Below, piece by piece: positions 37,832 through 47,260 of a DNA stretch of 64,000 bases. Position numbers and translations under genes: made by a program. The DNA is taken from positions 51,847-115,846 of the forward strand of contig NZ_QVQH01000014.1 in the NCBI RefSeq assembly GCF_003428645.1, in the 5' to 3' direction. The notes under the pieces were generated by a model. The model worked only from the letters and a program-made list of their open reading frames with translations. It ran no database searches and was not told the origin of the DNA. Source of the DNA: Geodermatophilus marinus (GTDB lineage: Bacteria; Actinomycetota; Actinomycetes; Mycobacteriales; Geodermatophilaceae). Position 1 is the stretch's first letter. Every line of letters starts with the position of its first letter.

Positions 37832-39109
37832 GTGACCCAGGATCCGCAGGCCCGGCATGAGGTGCCGGACGTGTTCACCCCGGCGAAGCTGGGGCCGGTC
37901 ACCCTGCGCAACCGCACGATCAAGGCGGCCACGTACGAGGGCATGAGCCACAAGAGCCTGGTGACCGACCGGCTGATCGACTTCCACGTCCAGCACGCCG
38001 CCGGCGGCGTCGGCATGACGACCGTGGCCTACTGCGCCGTCGCGCCGGAGGGCCGCACCGACCGGCACCAGATCCTGTGGCGACCCGAGGCGCTGCCCGG
38101 GCTGCGCAAGCTCACGGGCGCCGTCCACGCCGAGGGCGCCGCGATCTCCGCGCAGATCGGGCATGCCGGCCCGGTGGGCAACCCCAAGGCCAACGGCGCG
38201 CCTGCCCTGTCGCCCAGCCGGCACTTCCACAAGACCACGCTGAGCTTCACCAAGGTCGCCACCCGCGACGACCTCGCCCGCATCGTGAAGAACCACGGCG
38301 ACGCGGCCACCATGGCCGCGGAGGCCGGCTTCGACGCGGTCGAGGTCCACCTCGGCCACAACTACCTCGCCAGCTCGTTCCTCAGCCCGAAGCTCAACCA
38401 CCGCGACGACGAGTACGGCGGCAGCCTGGAGAACCGCGCCCGCCTCGCACTGGAGATGGTGCGGGAAGTGCGCCGGGCGGTCGGCGACCGGATCGCGATC
38501 ATCGCGAAGCTGAACATGGACGACGGCTACCCCGGCGGGTTCTGGTTGGACGAGGCCATCGTGGTCGCCCAGTGGCTGGAGCAGTCGGAGGCGGTCGACG
38601 CGCTGGAGATGACCGCCGGCAGCTCGCTGCTCAACCCCATGTACCTCTTCAAGGGCGACGCCCCGCTGCACGAGTTCGCCGGCGTGATGCCCGAACCGCT
38701 CAAGACCGGCATCAAGTTGATCGGGTCGCGGTTCCTGCACTCCTACCCCTACCGGGACGGCTACCTGCTCGAAGACGCCAAGCAGATCCGGTCGCACGTG
38801 AAGCTCCCGATGATCCTGCTCGGCGGCATCACCGACCGGCAGATCATGGACACCGCCATGGCCGAGGGCTTCGAGTTCGTCGCGCTGGGACGGGCCCTGC
38901 TGCGCGAGCCCGACCTGATCAACCGCATGCAGGCCGACGCACGGACCCGGTCGCTGTGCAACCACAACAACAAGTGCATGACCAAGATCTACGGCGGCAC
39001 CCGCTGCGTGCTCGTCCCCCAGCCGGGTGCACGCCCGCCGGCGCAGCCCCCGTCCGCCGACGCGACACAGGTGGTGGAGGCGGCCGAGAGGCTGGAGGCC
39101 CGCGCGTGA
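37832..39109 (+). CDS. Old-yellow-enzyme family NADH:flavin oxidoreductase
   Basis: A 425-residue FMN-binding TIM barrel (FTPAKLGPVTLRNRTIKAAT, ISAQIGHAGPVGNPKANG, VEVHLGHNYLASSFLSPKLN). It corresponds to the first domain of 2,4-dienoyl-CoA reductase and BaiCD/BaiH-type bile-acid enzymes, but ends before the NAD domain. A cysteine cluster (CNHNNKC and TRC) near the end recalls the Fe-S site of those enzymes with one ligand apparently missing. GTG 37832 has a GGAGGAG site. It overlaps the ligase gene behind it. Likely reduces a steroid enone or dienoyl-CoA. Confidence 0.82.
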   Translation: MTQDPQARHEVPDVFTPAKLGPVTLRNRTIKAATYEGMSHKSLVTDRLIDFHVQHAAGGVGMTTVAYCAVAPEGRTDRHQILWRPEALPGLRKLTGAVHAEGAAISAQIGHAGPVGNPKANGAPALSPSRHFHKTTLSFTKVATRDDLARIVKNHGDAATMAAEAGFDAVEVHLGHNYLASSFLSPKLNHRDDEYGGSLENRARLALEMVREVRRAVGDRIAIIAKLNMDDGYPGGFWLDEAIVVAQWLEQSEAVDALEMTAGSSLLNPMYLFKGDAPLHEFAGVMPEPLKTGIKLIGSRFLHSYPYRDGYLLEDAKQIRSHVKLPMILLGGITDRQIMDTAMAEGFEFVALGRALLREPDLINRMQADARTRSLCNHNNKCMTKIYGGTRCVLVPQPGARPPAQPPSADATQVVEAAERLEARA

Positions 39110-40761
39110 CCCGGGGAACGGTCGCCGGCCTGCTGCTCGACCGTGCACGGGACACCCGCACCGGCCTGCGCACCCGCGAGCGGACGTGGACCTGGGACGA
39201 GGTGGTGCGGGAGAGCGCCGCCCGCGCCGACCTGCTGCGCTCGCTGCGGACCGACGGTCCGTTCCACGTCGGTGTCCTCCTGGACAACGTGCCGGAGTAC
39301 CTGTTCTGGCTGGGCGGTGCGGCGCTGGCCGGCGCTTCCGTCGTGGGCATCAACTCCACGCGACGGGGCGAGTACCTCGAGGCCGAGGTGCGCCACACCG
39401 ACTGCCAGCTGGTGGTCACCGACCGCGCCGGGCTGGCGCTGCTCGACGGCTTGGACATCGGCGTCGACCGCAGCCGGTTCCTGCTGGTGGACGACCCGGC
39501 GTACGCCGAGGAGGTGGCCGCCGCCGACCGTGAACCGCGCATCGACCCGGCGGTCACCCCGGAGACGCAGATGCTGCTGCTGTTCACCTCCGGAACCACC
39601 GGAGCGTCGAAGGCGGTCCGCTGCTCGCAGGGCCGGTTGACCGGTCTGGGCGTGGCCAACGCGGCGAAGTTCGACATCGACCGCGACGACGTCAGCTACT
39701 GCTGCATGCCGCTGTTCCACGGCAACGCCCTGATGGCGTTGTGGGCACCGTCGCTCGTGGCCGGCGCCTGCGTTGCCCTCACCCCCAAGTTCTCCGCATC
39801 GGGTTTTCTCCCGGACGTCCGCTTCCACGGTGCCACGTACTTCACCTACGTCGGCAAGGCGATCGGCTACGTGCTGGCCACGCCGGAGCGGCCCGACGAC
39901 GCCGACAACCCGCTCACCCACGGGTTCGGGACGGAGGCGTCCCCGGAGGACCAGGCCGAGTTCAAGCGCCGCTTCGGCGCGAAACTGTACGAGGGGTACG
40001 GGTCCAGCGAGGGGGCCGGCCTGATCCGGCTCGCTCCCGAGGGACCGGTGACCGCGCTGGGGCGCCCCGCGCACGACGACGTGTGCATCGTCGACCCGGA
40101 GACGCGCCGGGAGTGCCCTGCGGCTCGGCTGGACCCACACGGCCGGGTGCTCAACGCCGAGGAGGCGATCGGGGAGATCGTCAACAAGTCCGGCGCGGCG
40201 ACGTTCGAGGGCTACTACAAGAACCCCGCCGCCGACGCCGAGCGGGTCCGCCACGGGTGGTACTGGACCGGCGACCTCGGTTACGTCGACGAGGACGGTC
40301 ACGTCTACTTTGCCGGCCGCTCCGGCGACTGGATCCGGGTGGACGGTGAGAACATCTCGGCGCTGCACGCAGAGCGGGTGCTGCGGCGGCATCCGGCGAT
40401 CCTCGCGGCCGGTGTGTTCGCCGTCCCCGATCCCCGCTCGGGGGACCAGGTGATGGCCGCGGTCGAGGTGCCCGCCGGCACCGCCTTCGCCGATCTGCGC
40501 CTGCCGGCCTTCCTCGCCGCGCAGGAGGACCTGGGCAGCAAGGGCACGCCCCGCTTCGTGCGGCTCTCCGCCGGCCTGCCGACGACGGGCTCGGGCAAGC
40601 TCCGGAAGAAGGAGATGCAGGCCGAGGGCTGGCGGACGTCCGATGCGGTGTACCGGTGGGTGGGCCGGGGCGGACCGTCCTACGAGCTCATGACCGACGA
40701 CGACAAGGCCGCGCTGCGCGAGGAGTTCGCCGCCGCGGGCCGGCTGCGCTTCCTGCCCTGA
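39106..40761 (+). CDS. Acyl-CoA ligase (FadD17/FadD19-like)
   Basis: A 551-residue adenylate-forming ligase: LLFTSGTTGASKAVRCSQGRL, LYEGYGSSEGAGLI, WYWTGDLGYVDEDG, and lysine in GSGKLRKKEM. The extra YFTYVGKAIGYVLATPE region is like the steroid and very-long-chain FadD17/19 group. GTG 39106 overlaps the OYE stop (GTGA). The next gene is an acyl-CoA dehydrogenase pair, so this starts a second beta-oxidation set. Confidence 0.87.
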   Translation: MTRGTVAGLLLDRARDTRTGLRTRERTWTWDEVVRESAARADLLRSLRTDGPFHVGVLLDNVPEYLFWLGGAALAGASVVGINSTRRGEYLEAEVRHTDCQLVVTDRAGLALLDGLDIGVDRSRFLLVDDPAYAEEVAAADREPRIDPAVTPETQMLLLFTSGTTGASKAVRCSQGRLTGLGVANAAKFDIDRDDVSYCCMPLFHGNALMALWAPSLVAGACVALTPKFSASGFLPDVRFHGATYFTYVGKAIGYVLATPERPDDADNPLTHGFGTEASPEDQAEFKRRFGAKLYEGYGSSEGAGLIRLAPEGPVTALGRPAHDDVCIVDPETRRECPAARLDPHGRVLNAEEAIGEIVNKSGAATFEGYYKNPAADAERVRHGWYWTGDLGYVDEDGHVYFAGRSGDWIRVDGENISALHAERVLRRHPAILAAGVFAVPDPRSGDQVMAAVEVPAGTAFADLRLPAFLAAQEDLGSKGTPRFVRLSAGLPTTGSGKLRKKEMQAEGWRTSDAVYRWVGRGGPSYELMTDDDKAALREEFAAAGRLRFLP

Positions 40762-40789
40762 CGGGCGCTGAAGGCGAGGAGACCCATCG

Positions 40790-41956
40790 ATGGATCTGCG
40801 GGAGACCCCCGCCCACCGGGCGCTGCGGGCAGAGCTCCGCTCGTACTTCACCGGGCTGCTGCCCGAGGACGAGCGTCGCCGCGTGGGGGAGCAGGGAGTC
40901 GGCGGCCCGCGGTTCCGCGAGGTCGTCAAGCGGCTCGGCGACGACGGGTGGCTGGGCGTCGGCTGGCCGGTGGAGTACGGCGGCCAGGGCCGCTCGGTCG
41001 AGGAGCAGTACGTGTTCTTCGACGAGGTGCAGCGGGCCGGGCTGCCCTTCCCGTTCGTCACGGTGAACACCGTCGGCCCGACGTTGATGAGCCACGGCTC
41101 GCAGGCGCAGAAGCAGCGATACCTGCCCGGCATCCTCGCCGGCGACATCGTCTTCGCGATCGGCTACACCGAACCCGCCGCCGGCACCGACCTCGCGTCG
41201 CTGACCACCCGTGCGGTCCGCGACGGCGACGAGTTCGTCGTCGACGGGAGCAAGATCTTCACCAGTGGTGCGAACACCGCCGACTACGTGTGGCTGGCCT
41301 GCCGCACCGACCCGGAAGCGCCCAGGCACAAGGGCATCTCGATCGTCATCGTGCCCACCGACGACCCCGGCTTCTCGTGGAGCCCGATCCAGACCGTCGG
41401 CAGCCTGCTGGTCACGGCGACGTACTACAGCGGCATCCGCGTGCCGGCGGGCAACGTCGTCGGCGAGATCGACGGGGGCTGGGGTCTGCTGACCACACAG
41501 CTCAACCACGAGCGGATCGGGCTGGCCGCGCTGGGCGGCCGGATGATCGCCCTCTGGGAGCAGGTACGGGAGTGGGCTCGTGACAACGGCGCTGTCGACC
41601 TGCCCTGGGTGCAGGCCGACCTCGCCCGTACGTACGCCAGGCTCGAGGCGATGCGGTTGATGAACTGGAAGATGGCCAGCGCCGTCGCCCGGGGATCGCT
41701 GACCGGCGCCGACGCGGGCGCGGCCAAGGTCTACGGCACCGAGACGCACATCGAGGTCCAGCGTGTCCTCACCGGCATCCTCGGCGCCGCCGGGCGGATC
41801 CGCCCGGAGTCGCCCGGCGCGGTCCTTGCGGGCCAGGTGGAACAGCTCTCCCGGCAGGGCATCGTCAACACCTTCGGTGGCGGCGTCAACGAGATCCTGC
41901 GCGACATGGTCGCCACGCAGGGGCTCGGCCTGCCTCGGCCGCGGCGCACGGCATGA
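40790..41956 (+). CDS. Acyl-CoA dehydrogenase, alpha-type subunit (second pair)
   Basis: A 388-residue acyl-CoA dehydrogenase strongly similar to 30471-31688: GVGWPVEYGGQG, FAIGYTEPAAGTDLASLTTRA, VNTFGGGVNEILRDMVATQ. It is paired with the gene at 42045, as for ChsE-type heterotetramers. It starts 28 bp after the ligase with a GAGGAGA site. Two such pairs plus the fusion protein suggest one enzyme per side-chain length. Confidence 0.86.
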   Translation: MDLRETPAHRALRAELRSYFTGLLPEDERRRVGEQGVGGPRFREVVKRLGDDGWLGVGWPVEYGGQGRSVEEQYVFFDEVQRAGLPFPFVTVNTVGPTLMSHGSQAQKQRYLPGILAGDIVFAIGYTEPAAGTDLASLTTRAVRDGDEFVVDGSKIFTSGANTADYVWLACRTDPEAPRHKGISIVIVPTDDPGFSWSPIQTVGSLLVTATYYSGIRVPAGNVVGEIDGGWGLLTTQLNHERIGLAALGGRMIALWEQVREWARDNGAVDLPWVQADLARTYARLEAMRLMNWKMASAVARGSLTGADAGAAKVYGTETHIEVQRVLTGILGAAGRIRPESPGAVLAGQVEQLSRQGIVNTFGGGVNEILRDMVATQGLGLPRPRRTA

Positions 41957-42044
41957 GCGCAACGGCGTTCGCACCGCGCGGGATGCGGCGGCCGTCGTTC
42001 ACCCGCCCGCACATGGCCAGGCCGGCTAGGAAGGACGCGCACTG

Positions 42045-43157
42045 ATGGACTTCACCCTGAGCGAGGAACTCCAGGCGGTCCGCGACCTGGCGCGCGAGAT
42101 ATTCACCGACCGGGCCACCCCGGCGCGTGCCCGTGCCGTCGAGACCGGGAAGAGCCGGATCGACGAGCAGCTCTGGGCGGAACTGGCCAAGGCCGGACTC
42201 GTCGGCGTCGCCGTGCCCGAGGCCGACGGCGGCGCCGGCCTCGGACTCGGCGGGCTGTGCGTGCTGCTGGAGGAGCAGGGCCGCGTCGTCGCCCCGGTCC
42301 CGCTGTGGCCGGCCGTCGTCGCGGCGCTCGCCGTCGCCGCGCACGGCAGTCCTGAACAGCGGGGCAGGCTGCTCCCCGGCGCGGTCGACGGCTCTCTTCG
42401 GCTGACCGTCGCGCTGGAGGAGTTCGACGGTACGGAACCGGCACGACCGGGCTGCACCGCGAAGCCCGACGGCGAACGCTGGAGGCTGAGTGGCACCAAG
42501 GCCGTCGTCCCCTCGCCGTTCGGCGCCACCGCGGCGTTGGTCTCCGCCGACACGGAGCAGGGCCCTGGGTTGTTCCTCGTGGCGGCCGACGCAGACGGGG
42601 CGCAGTGGGAGGCGGCGGAGACCACCACCCACGACCGCAGCGGTCACCTCCACCTCGACGCAGTGGTGGCCGAGTCGCTGGCTCTCCCCGGCACCGGTGT
42701 CCTACAAACGGTGCTGGAGCAGGCCTCGGTCGCGGTGGCCGCGCTGCAGCTCGGGGTCGCCGAGGGCGCGCTGAGCCATGCGGCGACCTACGTCCGCGAG
42801 CGCGAACAGTTCGGCCGGCCGCTGGGCACCTTCCAGGCGGTGCAGCACCAGCTCGCCGACTGCTACATCGAGCTCGACGCGCTCCGGGTCACGCTCTGGC
42901 AGGCCGTCACCGATCTCCGAGACGGCGAGCCCGCCCCCGCGGCAGCCGCACTCGTGGCTGCCTGGTGGGCCGGTGAGGGCGGGCTCAACGTGGTGCACCG
43001 CGTCCAGCACGTCCACGGCGGGATCGGGGTGGACACCGACTACCCGGTGCACCGGCACTTCCTGTGGGGAAAGCAGCTGGCCGGCACGCTCGGCGGGCCG
43101 AGCGCCGTCGTGGCCCGCCTTGGCGCCGTGCTGGCCGCCGGCACGGGCTCGCGATGA
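42045..43157 (+). CDS. Acyl-CoA dehydrogenase, beta-type subunit (second pair)
   Basis: A 370-residue partner subunit: GVAVPEADGGAGLGLGGLCVLLEEQGR, REQFGRPLGTFQAVQHQLADCYIE, HVHGGIGVDTDYPVHRHFLW. It resembles 31691-32821 throughout. An AGGAAGGACG site precedes the ATG, 88 bp after the alpha-type gene. Substrate specificity cannot be told from sequence. Confidence 0.86.
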   Translation: MDFTLSEELQAVRDLAREIFTDRATPARARAVETGKSRIDEQLWAELAKAGLVGVAVPEADGGAGLGLGGLCVLLEEQGRVVAPVPLWPAVVAALAVAAHGSPEQRGRLLPGAVDGSLRLTVALEEFDGTEPARPGCTAKPDGERWRLSGTKAVVPSPFGATAALVSADTEQGPGLFLVAADADGAQWEAAETTTHDRSGHLHLDAVVAESLALPGTGVLQTVLEQASVAVAALQLGVAEGALSHAATYVREREQFGRPLGTFQAVQHQLADCYIELDALRVTLWQAVTDLRDGEPAPAAAALVAAWWAGEGGLNVVHRVQHVHGGIGVDTDYPVHRHFLWGKQLAGTLGGPSAVVARLGAVLAAGTGSR

Positions 43158-43233
43158 CCGCTCCGGTCGGTCGCGATGCGACGTCCGCAGGCGCCCACCA
43201 GTAGTCCGGTAGTCCGGTACGAGGAGGAATGTG

Positions 43234-44046
43234 ATGACAGCGGCGCACGCCCGCGCGGCAGGGGACTGGCGGGGCCAGGAACTGGGGACCCGCGCGGTGT
43301 CCTACGACGAGCGGGACGCGATCCTCTACGCCCTCGCCGTGGGAGCGACCCCCCAGGAGCTGGACCTCGTCTTCGAGGAACGGCTGCGGGTGCTGCCGAC
43401 CTTCGCCCTGACACTCGCGCAGTGGGCGCCGGACGCGCTCGGCAGTCAGGCTGCGTTCGACGTCCGGACGGCGGTGCACGGCAGCCAGCGGCTGGAGGTG
43501 CTGGCGCCCCTGCCGCGCGCCGGCCGGCTGGAGCTGACTGCCCGCGTCGGTGACGTGTGGGACAAGGGCACGGCCGCGGTCTTCGAGGTGGTCGTGGAGA
43601 GCGAGGCGTTCGTCGCCACCTGGTCACTGTTCGCTCCGGGCTGCGGCGGATTCGGCGGTGAGCGGGGCCCGTCGAGCCCGGGACGGCCTGACACGCCGGC
43701 CGGTCTGCGGACCGAGGTCGTCACGGCCGCCAACCAGGCGGCGCTCTACCGGCTGCTCGGTGACCGGCACCACATGCACATCGACCCTGACGCCGCGCAG
43801 GCCGCGGGTCAGCCGCGGCCGTTCCTGCACGGCCTGTGCACGCTGGCCGCGACCACGCTGGAGCTGGCCCGCTCGCTGGGCACGCACCCGGCCGACCTCG
43901 TGGAGCTGGACGGCCGGTTCAGTGCACCCGTCTTCCCGGGTGACCGCCTCGGGGTGACCGCCTGGCCGGACGGCCGTACCGCCTCCTTCGAGGTCACCGA
44001 CGGCGAGCGCCCGGTGGTGTCCGGCGGCCGGGTCCGCTTCCGCTGA
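43234..44046 (+). CDS. Second MaoC-type (R)-enoyl-CoA hydratase
   Basis: A 270-residue double-hotdog hydratase paralogous to 20001-20873 (VLPTFALTLAQWAPDALG, GDVWDKGTAAVFEVV). The catalytic motif is LLGDRHHMHIDPDAAQAAG then PFLHGLCTLA: Asp and the HxDP are kept, but the usual Asn-Pro is His-His. GAGGAGGA precedes the start; ATG 43234 and GTG 43231 are both possible. It ends the second beta-oxidation set. Confidence 0.83.
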   Translation: MTAAHARAAGDWRGQELGTRAVSYDERDAILYALAVGATPQELDLVFEERLRVLPTFALTLAQWAPDALGSQAAFDVRTAVHGSQRLEVLAPLPRAGRLELTARVGDVWDKGTAAVFEVVVESEAFVATWSLFAPGCGGFGGERGPSSPGRPDTPAGLRTEVVTAANQAALYRLLGDRHHMHIDPDAAQAAGQPRPFLHGLCTLAATTLELARSLGTHPADLVELDGRFSAPVFPGDRLGVTAWPDGRTASFEVTDGERPVVSGGRVRFR

Positions 44047-44058
44047 CCACCGGTCCGG

Positions 44059-44082
44059 CCGCGGCCGCCGCGACGGCCGCGG
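44059..44082. terminator. Terminator hairpin between convergent hydratase and SDR genes
   Basis: 9-bp perfect arms CCGCGGCCG / CGGCCGCGG with a 6-nt loop, 13 bp after the hydratase stop and 20 bp before the SDR stop. Confidence 0.6.
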
Positions 44083-44101
44083 GCAGACCGCGAGAACCGG
44101 G

Positions 44102-44869
44102 TCAGGAGCGCGTGGCGAGGTACCGGGCCGGCAGCTCACCGCCACCGTGCACGGCCAGGTCCGAGCCGGTCACGTAGCCGGCCAGATCACTGGCGAGGTA
44201 CAGGCAGGTCCGTGCGATGTCCGCCGGCACGGCCATGCGCTGCATGGGGATCACGGCGGCCACCGCGACGCCGCCGTCCTCGCCGTAGACCGACGCCGCG
44301 GACTCGGTGCGGATCAGGCCGGTGGTGATGTGGTTGACGCGGACCTTCGGGGCCCATTCCAGGGCCAGCGCCCGGGTGAGCGCGAGCAGTCCAGCCTTCG
44401 CCGCGGTGTAGGCCGCCGTGCCCGGCTGCGGGTCGTGCGCCGAGACGCTGCCGATGTTGACGATCGCGCCGCCCGAGTCCTGCAGCTGCATCACCGCGTT
44501 CGCCGCCTGGGCGACGTAGAAGGGCCCGAGCAGGTTCAGCGCCACGATCTTCTCGACGAAGCGCGGCGAGACCGTCGCCGCGTCGGCGTCCGGTGAGCCA
44601 CCGGCGTTGTTGACCAGCACGTCGAGCCGGCCGAACCGGTCGACGGTCGCCTGCACGAGCGCGGTGGCCTGGTCGGCCTCCCGGACGTCCGTGGGGACGA
44701 AGACGGCCTCACGTCCTCCGCCTTCCGGCAGTCGCTCGGGCTCGGCGCGCCCGCACACCACGACATCCGCACCAGCAGCGAGGAAGGCCTCGGCGATCTC
44801 ACGGCCGATACCCTTCGTGCCGCCGGTGACCAGCACCGTCCGTCCCGAGAAGTTCAGCGCTGCGCTCAT
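44102..44869 (-). CDS. Short-chain dehydrogenase/reductase
   Basis: A 255-residue classical SDR: TGGTKGIGREIAEAFLAAG, VNNAGGSPDADA, GSVSAHDPQPGTAAYTAAK (catalytic Tyr and Lys) and the C-terminus TGSDLAVHGGGELPARYL. It converges on the hydratase of the second set and probably performs the hydroxyacyl or hydroxysteroid oxidation of that set. A shared-motif copy lies 67 bp upstream. Confidence 0.82.
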   Translation of the reverse strand: MSAALNFSGRTVLVTGGTKGIGREIAEAFLAAGADVVVCGRAEPERLPEGGGREAVFVPTDVREADQATALVQATVDRFGRLDVLVNNAGGSPDADAATVSPRFVEKIVALNLLGPFYVAQAANAVMQLQDSGGAIVNIGSVSAHDPQPGTAAYTAAKAGLLALTRALALEWAPKVRVNHITTGLIRTESAASVYGEDGGVAVAAVIPMQRMAVPADIARTCLYLASDLAGYVTGSDLAVHGGGELPARYLATRS

Positions 44870-45211
44870 GTCCGTCCTCGTCGTCGATGGCTGACCGCAG
44901 GGTAGGAACTCGCACCGGGGCCCGACGTCGATCTCTCGGTCAGCGGGATACCGACCACGGCCGGCCTCGCGCCCCGTCAGGATCCCGATCGGCGAACGGA
45001 CCGTGCCCGTGGCGGACGTCGTACCGATCAGTGGGATGGATCACGCCTCCGGTCGTCGAGCTTGCTTCGCTTGGCGCCCGGACGCAGAGCCTGAGGCTCG
45101 CGAGCGGGCCCGGTCGAGGCTCGCACCGCGGCAGCACGGTGTCCGGAGCCGGGAGATCCGCGGTCACCCGTCCGCGCCCGTACCCGACGAGGTAGAAGGA
45201 AGGAGGGCGCG
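44870..45211. promoter_or_regulatory. Divergent promoter region SDR / ABC importer, two motif copies
   Basis: A 342-bp gap with no coding signal, holding copy 8 (44936-44949, TCGGTCAGCGGGAT, 13 of 14, flanked as TCGGT...ACCGA) and copy 9 (45024-45037, CCGATCAGTGGGAT, 14 of 14) of the shared motif, in the same orientation and 88 bp apart. A GAAGGAAGG site precedes the permease start. Confidence 0.55.
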
Positions 45212-46165
45212 ATGGGCCGCACCCTGCTGAAGAGAGCGGGCGAGCTCGCGGCGGTGCTGCTGATCGTCAGCTTCGGCACGTTCATGCTCGTGTCACTGCT
45301 GCCCAACGATCCGGCGGTGGTGATCCTGGGGGAGGGGCGCGAACCGGCGGAGTACGCGGCAGTCCGCGAGGACCTGGGGCTGGACGACCCGCTGCCGGTG
45401 CGGTACGTCGACTGGCTGGGCTCGGCGGTCACCGGCGATCTGGGGGAGAGCGTCGTTCCGCCGTACTCCGACGTGCTGGACCGGGTTGCCGCCGCCCTGC
45501 CGGTGAGCGTGGAACTCGCCGTGCTCGGCCTGGGTATGGCGCTGGTCTTCTCGATCCCACTGGCGATGTGGTCGGCGTACCGGGCCGGGGGCCGGGCCGA
45601 CCGGATCATCAGCGCCAGCGCCTTCGGCGTCCTGTCGGTGCCGAGCTTCCTGGCGGGCCTGCTGGTCATCATGGTCTTCGCCAACCAGCTCGGCTGGTTC
45701 CCGCGGGCGCAGTGGGTGCGGATCAGCGACAGCCTGGGGGACAACCTGTACCACGCCTTCCTCCCGGCGCTGGTGATCGCGCTGGCCGAGACGGCACTGT
45801 TCACCCGCATCCTGCGCAACGACCTGATCACCACGCTGCAAGAGGACTTCATCCTCGCCGCCAAGGCCAAGGGCATGTCGGCGCGACACATCCTGCTCAG
45901 CGATGCCCTGCGCCCCTCGTCGTTCTCCATGGTCACCCTGCTGGGGATCAGTCTCGGGCGGCTGATCGGCAGCACCGTGATCGTCGAGTACCTCTTCGCC
46001 CTCCCCGGAATGGGGTCGCTCGTCATCGGTGCGGCCAACACCGGCGACTTCACGATGGTGCAGGGAGCGGTCCTGGTCATCGCGGTGATCTACGTGCTCA
46101 CCAACCTGCTGATCGACCTCTCCTACGGCGTCCTCGACCCACGGATCAGGAGGGCCCATGTCTGA
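45212..46165 (+). CDS. ABC importer permease, DppB/OppB type
   Basis: A 317-residue inner-membrane permease with six predicted helices, an N-terminal helix and the BPD_transp_1 loop LITTLQEDFILAAKAKGMSARHILL that contacts the ATPase. It is the first gene of an operon permease-permease-ATPase-ATPase-binding protein, with the second permease overlapping its end by 8 bp. Family substrates are peptides, nickel and assorted small organics; the steroid context suggests a conjugate, not proven. Confidence 0.9.
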   Translation: MGRTLLKRAGELAAVLLIVSFGTFMLVSLLPNDPAVVILGEGREPAEYAAVREDLGLDDPLPVRYVDWLGSAVTGDLGESVVPPYSDVLDRVAAALPVSVELAVLGLGMALVFSIPLAMWSAYRAGGRADRIISASAFGVLSVPSFLAGLLVIMVFANQLGWFPRAQWVRISDSLGDNLYHAFLPALVIALAETALFTRILRNDLITTLQEDFILAAKAKGMSARHILLSDALRPSSFSMVTLLGISLGRLIGSTVIVEYLFALPGMGSLVIGAANTGDFTMVQGAVLVIAVIYVLTNLLIDLSYGVLDPRIRRAHV

Positions 46166-47252
46166 GCTCACCCAGGTGTCCACGCCTCCTGCCTACGGTC
46201 AGGCGGTGGACGCGGCCGTGTCCTCGCCCCCCGGACGCCGACGGCGCCGCTCGGGGTCACCGTGGGGTGCGGCGGCGCTCGCTGTGCTCGGTGTCGCGGG
46301 GATCGCGGTCGGCGTGGCGGCGCTGCGAGGCGCCAACGGCTGGCTGCAGCTGGCCGTCATCGTGGCCGGCCTCGGCCTCGCCTACGCCGGGGTCGGGCGG
46401 CTGCTCCGGCGCCGCTTCGGTGCGGGCTTCGACCTGATGTCCTGGTTGTGCGCCGGTTGGCTGGTGCTCCTGGTGCTGGCCGCGCTGCTCGCGCCGGTGC
46501 TGCCCCTGGGCGAGCACCAGGATCTTGCGAGCACCCTCGACGCGCCGGTCTTCGCCCGGCCGGACCTGTTCTCGGAGTACCCCCTCGGCACCAACAACTT
46601 CGGTCTCGACCTGCTCTCCCGGGTCCTGCACGGGGCGCGCGCATCGCTCATCGTGGCGCTGGGTGCGGTCGCTATCGGGCTGGTCGTGGGTGCGGCGCTG
46701 GGGATCGTGTCGGGCTTCTTCCGCAAGGCCACCGACGCGGTGATCGGCGTCCTCACCAACTCGCTGCTCGCGGTGCCCCCGCTGATCCTGCTGATCGCGC
46801 TGGCGACCGTCCTGGACCCGAGCCTGCGCAACCTGGCGTTCGCGCTGGCGCTGCTGGCGCTGCCCAGCGTCGTCCGCATCGCCCGGGCCAGCACGATGAC
46901 GTTCGTGCAGCGCGAGTTCGTGCTGGCGGCTCGCGCGATGGGGGCGAGCCGGATGCGGGTCATGACCCGCGAGTTGCTGCCCAACGTCATGCTGCCGCTG
47001 CTCTCGTACGCCATGGTGATGATCTCGGTGCTGATCGTCGCCGAGGCGTCGCTGAGCTTCCTCGGCCTGGGGATCCAGCCCCCGGACCCGTCCTGGGGCA
47101 ACATGATCGCCGAGGGTGAGGGCGACGCCTTCGAGCAGCACCCGCACATCGTCCTCGTGCCGGGCCTCGTGCTGTTCCTGACCGTGTTCTCGTTGAACCT
47201 GCTTGGGGAGAAGGCGCGCAAGCGCTTCGACCCGCGCCAGGCGAAGCTCTGA
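46158..47252 (+). CDS. ABC importer permease, DppC/OppC type
   Basis: A 364-residue permease. It has a longer than usual N-terminus (about 100 residues with two extra hydrophobic stretches) before the OppC core YPLGTNNFGLDLLSRVLHGAR. The ATPase-contact loop is REFVLAARAMGASRMRVM and the typical ending SFLGLGIQPPDPSWGNMIAEG is present. It overlaps the DppB-type gene and is 8 bp from the first ATPase. Confidence 0.9.
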   Translation: MSELTQVSTPPAYGQAVDAAVSSPPGRRRRRSGSPWGAAALAVLGVAGIAVGVAALRGANGWLQLAVIVAGLGLAYAGVGRLLRRRFGAGFDLMSWLCAGWLVLLVLAALLAPVLPLGEHQDLASTLDAPVFARPDLFSEYPLGTNNFGLDLLSRVLHGARASLIVALGAVAIGLVVGAALGIVSGFFRKATDAVIGVLTNSLLAVPPLILLIALATVLDPSLRNLAFALALLALPSVVRIARASTMTFVQREFVLAARAMGASRMRVMTRELLPNVMLPLLSYAMVMISVLIVAEASLSFLGLGIQPPDPSWGNMIAEGEGDAFEQHPHIVLVPGLVLFLTVFSLNLLGEKARKRFDPRQAKL

Positions 47253-47260
47253 GGAGTGTC

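Noticed and set aside
38077..39105. Upstream extension of the CoA ligase frame to 894 aa (apparent fusion)
   Set aside because: The added 343 residues overlap the OYE gene in another frame and are low complexity; the ligase starts at GTG 39106.
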